64,000 nucleotides of DNA from Kitasatospora sp. NA04385. GTDB taxonomy: Bacteria; Actinomycetota; Actinomycetes; Streptomycetales; Streptomycetaceae. Both the position numbers and the translations under genes were made by a program. The DNA is taken from assembly GCF_013364235.1 (NCBI RefSeq), contig NZ_CP054919.1, positions 6,015,001 through 6,079,000 of the forward strand, given 5' to 3'. The notes beneath the pieces were generated by a model. That model was given only the letters and a program-made list of their open reading frames with translations. It searched no databases and had not been told where the DNA came from. Below, piece by piece: positions 59,325 to 64,000 of the stretch; positions within the stretch are counted from its first letter, which is position 1, and each line of letters starts with the position of its first letter.

Positions 59325-60224
59325 ATGACCCACGTGACCCAGGTGCTCGACCAGCCCGCCGCCGCGGACGGCGGCCAGGCCCGCGCGAAGGGCCGCCGGG
59401 CGCGCTCGCCGCTGCACGGCGGGCCGCTCGCCTACGCGGTGCTGATCGGCGCCACCCTGCTCGCCGTGTTCCCGTTCTACTGGACGCTGGTCGCCGCCAG
59501 CCGCTCCAACTCCGAACTCAGCTCCGCCACGCCCGCGTTGACGCCGGGGCCGAACCTGTTCCACAACATCGGCGAGGCGCTCCAGCAGGCCGAGATCGGC
59601 AAGGCGCTGCTCAACTCGCTGATCGTCGCGAGCGTGGTCACCGCCGGCGTGGTGCTCTCCTCGACGCTCGCCGGGTTCGCCTTCGCCAAGCTGCGCTTCC
59701 GCGGCCGCGGCGCGCTGCTCGCGCTCACCGTCGGCACCATGATGATCCCGCCGCAGCTCGGCGTCATCCCGCTGTTCATGGTGATCGTCAAGCTCGACCT
59801 GCAGAACAAGCTGCCCTCGGTGATCCTGCCCTCGCTGGTCTCCGCGTTCGGCGTGTTCTTCATGCGCCAGTACCTGGTGCAGGCCCTCCCGGACGAACTC
59901 GTGGAGGCCGGCCGGATGGACGGCGCCTCGCTGCTGCGGATCTTCCGCTCCATCGTGCTGCCCGTCGCCCGCCCCGGCATGGCCGTGCTCGGCATGCTCA
60001 CCTTCATGGCCACCTGGAACGACTTCTTCTGGCCGATCGTCGCGCTCAGCTCGCAGAACCCCACCGTCCAGGTCGCGTTGAAGTCGCTCGGCCAGGGCTA
60101 CGTCCCCGACCAGTCCGTGGTGATGGCCGGCACCCTGATCGGCACCCTGCCCGTCCTGGTGGTGTTCGCCCTGCTCGGCCGACAGATCGTCGGCGGCATC
60201 ATGCAGGGCGCCGTCAAGGGCTGA
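59325..60224 (+). CDS. ABC sugar transporter permease (MalG-type)
   Basis: 299 residues, ATG 4 bases after the stop of the first permease, so the two are coupled. Transmembrane segments include LAYAVLIGATLLAVFPFYW and the C-terminal LIGTLPVLVVFALLGRQIVG. The EAA loop is LVEAGRMDGASLLRIFRSIV followed by LPVARPG. It pairs with the MalF-type permease for uptake of the oligosaccharide bound by the lipoprotein. Confidence 0.94.
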   Translation: MTHVTQVLDQPAAADGGQARAKGRRARSPLHGGPLAYAVLIGATLLAVFPFYWTLVAASRSNSELSSATPALTPGPNLFHNIGEALQQAEIGKALLNSLIVASVVTAGVVLSSTLAGFAFAKLRFRGRGALLALTVGTMMIPPQLGVIPLFMVIVKLDLQNKLPSVILPSLVSAFGVFFMRQYLVQALPDELVEAGRMDGASLLRIFRSIVLPVARPGMAVLGMLTFMATWNDFFWPIVALSSQNPTVQVALKSLGQGYVPDQSVVMAGTLIGTLPVLVVFALLGRQIVGGIMQGAVKG

Positions 60225-60281
60225 CCCCCGCAGGTGCCCGATGGGCTGACAGACACTCAACTCGTTTGGATGGAACGCGAC

Positions 60282-61730
60282 ATGACCCTCGACACTCTTC
60301 CCATGACCACTGCCTCCGCCGCTGCCGAACCTGCCCGCTTCCCGGCCGGATTCGTCTGGGGCGCCGCCACCGCCGCGTACCAGATCGAGGGTGCCGCCGA
60401 CCAGGACGGCCGCACCCCGTCCATCTGGGACACCTTCGCCCGCCGCCCCGGCGCCGTGCGCAACGGCGACACCGGCGATATCGCCGCCGACCACTACCAC
60501 CGCTACCGCGACGACGTCGCCCTGATGTCCGAACTCGGCCTGGGCGCCTACCGGTTCTCGCTCGCCTGGCCGCGCATCCAGCCCGGCGGCCGCGGCCCCG
60601 CCAACGAGGCCGGACTCGACTTCTACGACCGCCTGGTCGACGAACTCCTCGGCGCCGGCATCACCCCCGTCGCCACCCTCTACCACTGGGACCTCCCGCA
60701 GGAACTGGAGGACGAGGGCGGCTGGACCAACCGCGAGACCGCCTACCGCTTCGCCGAGTACGCGCGGATCGCCGCCCGCCGCCTCGGCGACCGCATCCCC
60801 ACCTGGACCACCCTCAACGAGCCCTGGTGCGCCGCCTTCCTCGGCTACGGCAACGGCGTCCACGCCCCCGGCCGCACCGACCACGCCGCCGCCCTCGCCG
60901 CCCACCACCACCTGCTGCTCGCCCACGGCCTCGGCACCGCCGCGCTGCGCGCCGAACTCCCCGACACCGCGCAGGTCTCGCTCACCCTCAACCTGGCCGC
61001 CGTCCGCCCGCTGTCCACCGACCCCGCCGACCTCGACGCGGCCCGCCGGATCGACGGCCTCGCCAACCGGATCTTCCTCGACCCGGTGTTCCGCGGCAGC
61101 TACCCCGAGGACGTCCTCGCCGACACCGCGCACGTCACCGACTGGTCCTTCGTCCACGACGGCGACCTCGCCGAGATCTCCCGCCCGATCGACTCGCTGG
61201 GCATCAACTACTACACGCCCACCGTCGTCGCCGCCGAGGAGCCGGCGCAGAGCGCCGAGGACGGCCCGCGCGGCGACGGCCACCAGGGCGGCAGCCCCTG
61301 GCCCGCCGACCAGGGCATCCGCTTCCTGCCCGCCCCCGGCACCCGCACCGCCATGGGCTGGCCGGTCGACGCCGACGGCCTGTACGAACTGCTCACCCGG
61401 CTGCGCGACGACCTCCCCGGCGTCCCGCTGCTGGTCACCGAGAACGGCGCCGCGTACGAGGACTACACCGACCCCAGCGGCGCCGTCCACGACCCCGAGC
61501 GGATCGAGTACCTGCACACCCACCTCGCCGCCGTGCACCGCGCCATCGCCGACGGCGCCCCCGTCCGGGGCTACTTCCTGTGGTCGCTGCTCGACAACTA
61601 CGAATGGGCGTACGGCTACAGCAAGCGCTTCGGCATCGTCCACGTCGACTTCGCCAGCCAGCGCCGCACGCCCAAGGACAGCGCGCACTGGTACGCCCGG
61701 GTGATTCGGGACGGGGCGCTGCCGCAGTAA
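60282..61730 (+). CDS. GH1 beta-glucosidase
   Basis: 482 residues; the ATG at 60282 is 8 bases after GGATGG, with an ATG four codons earlier (60270) as alternative. It shows the GH1 signatures [20 protein letters not shown] near the start, TLNEPW with the acid/base glutamate (near residue 180) and [13 protein letters not shown] with the nucleophile (near residue 387). The region ending [20 protein letters not shown] is also typical. There is no signal peptide: it should hydrolyse imported laminari-oligosaccharides to glucose in the cytoplasm. It is the last gene of the operon. Confidence 0.96.
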   Translation: MTLDTLPMTTASAAAEPARFPAGFVWGAATAAYQIEGAADQDGRTPSIWDTFARRPGAVRNGDTGDIAADHYHRYRDDVALMSELGLGAYRFSLAWPRIQPGGRGPANEAGLDFYDRLVDELLGAGITPVATLYHWDLPQELEDEGGWTNRETAYRFAEYARIAARRLGDRIPTWTTLNEPWCAAFLGYGNGVHAPGRTDHAAALAAHHHLLLAHGLGTAALRAELPDTAQVSLTLNLAAVRPLSTDPADLDAARRIDGLANRIFLDPVFRGSYPEDVLADTAHVTDWSFVHDGDLAEISRPIDSLGINYYTPTVVAAEEPAQSAEDGPRGDGHQGGSPWPADQGIRFLPAPGTRTAMGWPVDADGLYELLTRLRDDLPGVPLLVTENGAAYEDYTDPSGAVHDPERIEYLHTHLAAVHRAIADGAPVRGYFLWSLLDNYEWAYGYSKRFGIVHVDFASQRRTPKDSAHWYARVIRDGALPQ

Positions 61731-61745
61731 CCGCGGGACCGCGGT

Positions 61746-61772
61746 CGGACGGCCCGCCCGGAGGGCCGTCCG
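61746..61772 (+). terminator. terminator of the glucan uptake operon
   Basis: CGGACGGCCC pairs perfectly with GGGCCGTCCG across a 7-base loop, 15 bases after the GH1 stop. Confidence 0.8.
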
Positions 61773-61887
61773 GGCCTGCGACTGCCCGGTCGTCCGGGTC
61801 CGTGACTGCCCGGCCGCCCGGGCCTTGGGAGGAGCCGGCGGCCGGGCGCTACGATCTGCCTCCGGATCGAGAGGGGTGGGGTCGGAC

Positions 61888-63213
61888 GTGGGATTCCTGG
61901 CTGAACGCAGGGCCCGGCAGGCCGGGAACAGGGCGGCCGTCGCGGCCGCCGGGGCGAGGCAGCAGGCCGGGCAGGAGACCGACCGGCTCACCGCCGAGGG
62001 CCGCGCCCAGCGCCGGGCCGGCGCCCGGGAGGCCGCCGCCGCCACCCTGGCCGAGGCCGCCCGGCTCGGCACCGACCTGCTCGGCCCGGACGACCCGCGC
62101 ACCCTGCTCGCCGGGTCGGAGCACGGCCGCACCCTGATGCTGCTGCGCCGCTGGGCGGAGGCCGAACAGGCGCTCCGTGCCGTCGCCGACGCCGCCGCCC
62201 CGCACCCCGACCAGCGCCGCCTGGCCCTCCGGCTCGACGCGCTCGGCGCCCTCGGTGCCGTCCTGCTGCGGCACGGGCGGCCCGCCGCGGCGGCCGCCGT
62301 CCTGGAGGAGCACCGGGAACTGGCCCGGCAGTTGGAGTACGACCTCGCCGGGAGCCTGTCCGCCGAGGACCTGGCGGACGCCTACGTCCTGCTCGCCCGC
62401 GGGGCGGAGGCCGTCCACCTCTACGCCGACACCGCCGCGCACCGGGAGGCCGGGGCGGCCGCGGGGCGCTCCGACGCCGCCGTCCTGCGGCTGCGGGCCA
62501 AACTGGCCCGGGCCCTGCTGCTGCTCGGGCACCACGTCCAGGCCGAGCGGGCGGCGCGCGCGGTGCTCGGGGCCGCCGCCGACGACCCGGCGGGGACCGG
62601 CCGGTGGATGGCCGCGGCCGCCCTCTCCCGCGCGCTGGTGCTACAGGACCGGGCCGCGGAGGGCGAGGCCGTCGCCCGGGAGGCCGCCGCGTGGCCCCGG
62701 GCCGGGGGGCCGGAGAGCGCCCTCCCGCTCCGGATCGGGCACGCGCTGGCGGCGGCCCTGAACGCGCAGCAGCGCCACCGGGAGGCGCTGGAACTGGTCC
62801 TCGCCCAGCTCGCGGTCAGGGCGGCTGCGGCGGGCCCGGCAGGTACGGCGGGCCCGGCTGATGCGTCGGCTGCGCCGGGCGGGGAGCCCGGGGAGACCGG
62901 TGAGGCCGCCACGGTGTACCACTACGACCTGGCCGCCGCCCTCCTCGGGCTCGGTCGTCCCGAGGAGGCCCGGCAGGCCGTCGAGGGGCTGGTCGCCCAC
63001 TGCCGGGCCGCCCTCGCCCCGCACGACCACACCGGGCTCGTCGTCGGCACCCTGTACGGGCGCGTCCTGGCCGCGCTCGGCCGCACCGAGGAGGCCCGGT
63101 CCGAGCTCGCCGCCAACGTCGCCGCCTGGCGCGAGGGTTACGGGCCCGAGCACGTCCGCACGCTGGCCGCCGAGCGCGCACTCGCGGCGGTGCGGGAGCC
63201 GGACGAGGGGTGA
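61888..63213 (+). CDS. tetratricopeptide-repeat protein
   Basis: 441 residues; the GTG at 61888 follows GAGAGGGGTGGGG. It is Ala/Arg/Leu-rich with repeated helix pairs of TPR type through the whole length (LLAGSEHGRTLMLLRRWAEA, LARALLLLGHHVQAERAARA, YDLAAALLGLGRPEEARQAV). One interruption by a low-complexity Ala/Gly/Pro segment lies near residues 313-335. There is no catalytic domain, signal peptide or membrane segment. It is probably a scaffold or regulatory protein and shares no operon with its neighbours. Confidence 0.85.
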   Translation: MGFLAERRARQAGNRAAVAAAGARQQAGQETDRLTAEGRAQRRAGAREAAAATLAEAARLGTDLLGPDDPRTLLAGSEHGRTLMLLRRWAEAEQALRAVADAAAPHPDQRRLALRLDALGALGAVLLRHGRPAAAAAVLEEHRELARQLEYDLAGSLSAEDLADAYVLLARGAEAVHLYADTAAHREAGAAAGRSDAAVLRLRAKLARALLLLGHHVQAERAARAVLGAAADDPAGTGRWMAAAALSRALVLQDRAAEGEAVAREAAAWPRAGGPESALPLRIGHALAAALNAQQRHREALELVLAQLAVRAAAAGPAGTAGPADASAAPGGEPGETGEAATVYHYDLAAALLGLGRPEEARQAVEGLVAHCRAALAPHDHTGLVVGTLYGRVLAALGRTEEARSELAANVAAWREGYGPEHVRTLAAERALAAVREPDEG

Positions 63214-63282
63214 GGCGGGCCAGGGCCTACGGTTGCTCAACTCGGCTGCGGGGGACGCTGGTTGGAGGACCGGCAAAATGTG

Positions 63283-63312
63283 GTGACGGCGGGCGGGCGG
63301 CGTCCCTAGACT
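63283..63312 (+). promoter_or_regulatory. promoter upstream of the EF-G paralogue
   Basis: GTGACG (63283-63288), 18-base spacer, TAGACT (63307-63312). Transcription would start near 63319, leaving a leader of about 350 bases before the EF-G-like ATG. The 458-base gap between 63213 and 63672 otherwise holds only the small ORF described next. Confidence 0.5.
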
Positions 63313-63388
63313 CTGCTCGCTGGACAACGCCCGGGCCGGACGGCCGATCGGGCGCACCGTGACGTGAGTGGAGAGGGAGGGACCGGTC

Positions 63389-63484
63389 GTGCGTGGCACC
63401 GCTGCTGTCGTTCCCCCGTCGCGGTTCGAGGTGATCCTGGTGTCCCGGGCGGGCCGGTGCCCGCTGCGCGGCCGGTGCCGGTAG
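63389..63484 (+). CDS. possible 31-residue leader peptide
   Basis: The GTG at 63389 has a strong ribosome site (GAGAGGGAGGG, 8 bases upstream) and reads 31 codons to a TAG at 63482: [20 protein letters not shown], then [11 protein letters not shown]. It lies within the predicted leader of the EF-G-like gene and ends 188 bases before it. The site strength and position suggest translation, perhaps as a regulatory leader, but the peptide is unrecognised and the ORF could be fortuitous. Confidence 0.4.
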   Translation: MRGTAAVVPPSRFEVILVSRAGRCPLRGRCR

Positions 63485-63671
63485 GAACCACGAACTCCCT
63501 GCCTTTTTGCCCTCGTTGACCACCCGTTCCACCTGCCCGCCCGTCGGCCCGTCCGGCGCGGTGGGCGCGGTGGGCGCCGCACGGGTGTGCACCGGGCCGG
63601 TGGGCGTCCCCCGTGGTGCCGTGAATCGCGCTGCCGATTCCAGGAACGAACTCCGAAGGGCCCGGGCCGCC

Positions 63672-64000
63672 ATGCGCACCGACCTCGTCACCACCGTCCC
63701 CACCGCCACCGCCGCCTCCACCGCTGCCGCCTCCGCCGCTGCCGTCGCCGCGGTCCGCAACCTGGGCATCCTGGCCCACGTGGACGCGGGCAAGACCACC
63801 GTCACCGAGCGGATCCTCTTCCTGACCGGCGAGACCCACAAGCGCGGCGAGGTCCACGACGGCACCACCGTCACCGACTTCGACCCGCAGGAGCGCGACC
63901 GCGGCATCACCATCTTCGCCGCGGCCGTCAGCTGCCGGTGGGACGGCCACCTGCTCAACCTGATCGACACCCCCGGCCACGTCGACTTCGCCGACGAGGT
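63672..64000 (+). CDS. elongation factor G-like GTPase, N-terminal part (runs off window)
   Basis: 109 codons are inside the window. The ATG at 63672 begins with a Thr/Ala/Ser-rich extension of about 28 residues, then the translational GTPase domain: G1 [17 protein letters not shown], the switch I region [20 protein letters not shown] followed by ITI, and G3 DTPGHVDF. The wording [16 protein letters not shown] differs from housekeeping EF-G and from TetM-type protection proteins, so this is more likely a second EF-G (EF-G2-type). Without the rest of the gene the exact class cannot be fixed. Confidence 0.85.
   Translation, partial: MRTDLVTTVPTATAASTAAASAAAVAAVRNLGILAHVDAGKTTVTERILFLTGETHKRGEVHDGTTVTDFDPQERDRGITIFAAAVSCRWDGHLLNLIDTPGHVDFADE

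Noticed and set aside
59073-62132. Antisense frame of 1019 codons opposite the permeases and GH1 gene
   Set aside because: Same GC artefact; no recognisable domain, and it covers three genuine genes.

Overview
The window is very GC-rich (codon third positions almost always G or C) and reads as a chromosomal segment of a Streptomyces- or Kitasatospora-type actinobacterium. The evidence is the rRNA sequence, the RpfA/LysM gene, the ParA-ScpA-ScpB-RluB run, and a CebR-type LacI regulator with GAGAGCGCTCTC operators. Genus assignment beyond Streptomycetaceae is not possible from reading alone. I found no tRNA gene, insertion sequence, integrase or CRISPR array.

Layout. 1-2362: 3' end of an rRNA operon (23S, 5S, terminator). 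2568-12561: an Arg/Gly-repeat TPR protein, a DUF1015 protein, a small TPR protein, a HAD phosphatase, a lipoprotein, an SCP2-type protein, histone-tail-like Lys/Ala-rich ORFs, TlyA rRNA methyltransferase and NAD kinase. 12586-14856: divergent MocR regulator and YczE-type membrane protein. 14908-40171: conserved core block with recN, a glycosyltransferase, a GH15 hydrolase, pyrG, a NUDIX hydrolase, an NB-ARC/TPR gene (frameshifted), ald, parA, a small gene (frameshifted), scpA, scpB, rluB, a TrmB/LuxR-type regulator, DUF952, two DUF4139 genes (one frameshifted), tyrA, cmk and der. 40290-43843: two conserved hypothetical genes and two Rpf-domain muralytic genes, the first behind a long structured leader and a Crp-like site.

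43967-53522 is accessory: DUF4865 with its TetR regulator, a degenerate metallo-beta-lactamase-fold protein, a G-rich repeat array, AlkB, acyl-CoA thioesterase II, DUF1684, a LacI regulator, a class A beta-lactamase, a minisatellite of about 490 bp, an aminoglycoside-phosphotransferase-fold protein and a small secreted protein. 53761-61730 is a beta-1,3-glucan utilisation locus: a secreted GH81 glucanase diverges from an ABC importer (binding protein and two permeases, no ATPase) and a GH1 beta-glucosidase. Perfect TGAGAGCGCTCTCA operators lie just downstream of each divergent promoter, and the same core lies upstream of the LacI gene 7 kb away, so the three units probably form one regulon. 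The window ends with a TPR protein and the start of an EF-G paralogue that is preceded by a possible leader peptide.

Four genes or gene pairs appear to be interrupted by single-base frameshifts in GC-rich, low-complexity sequence. Uncorrected sequencing indels explain this as well as real decay does, and raw reads should settle it. The most interesting regulatory signals are the tandem inverted repeats before the TrmB/LuxR gene, the TetR operator that covers the -10 of an apparently leaderless gene, and the glucan regulon operators.
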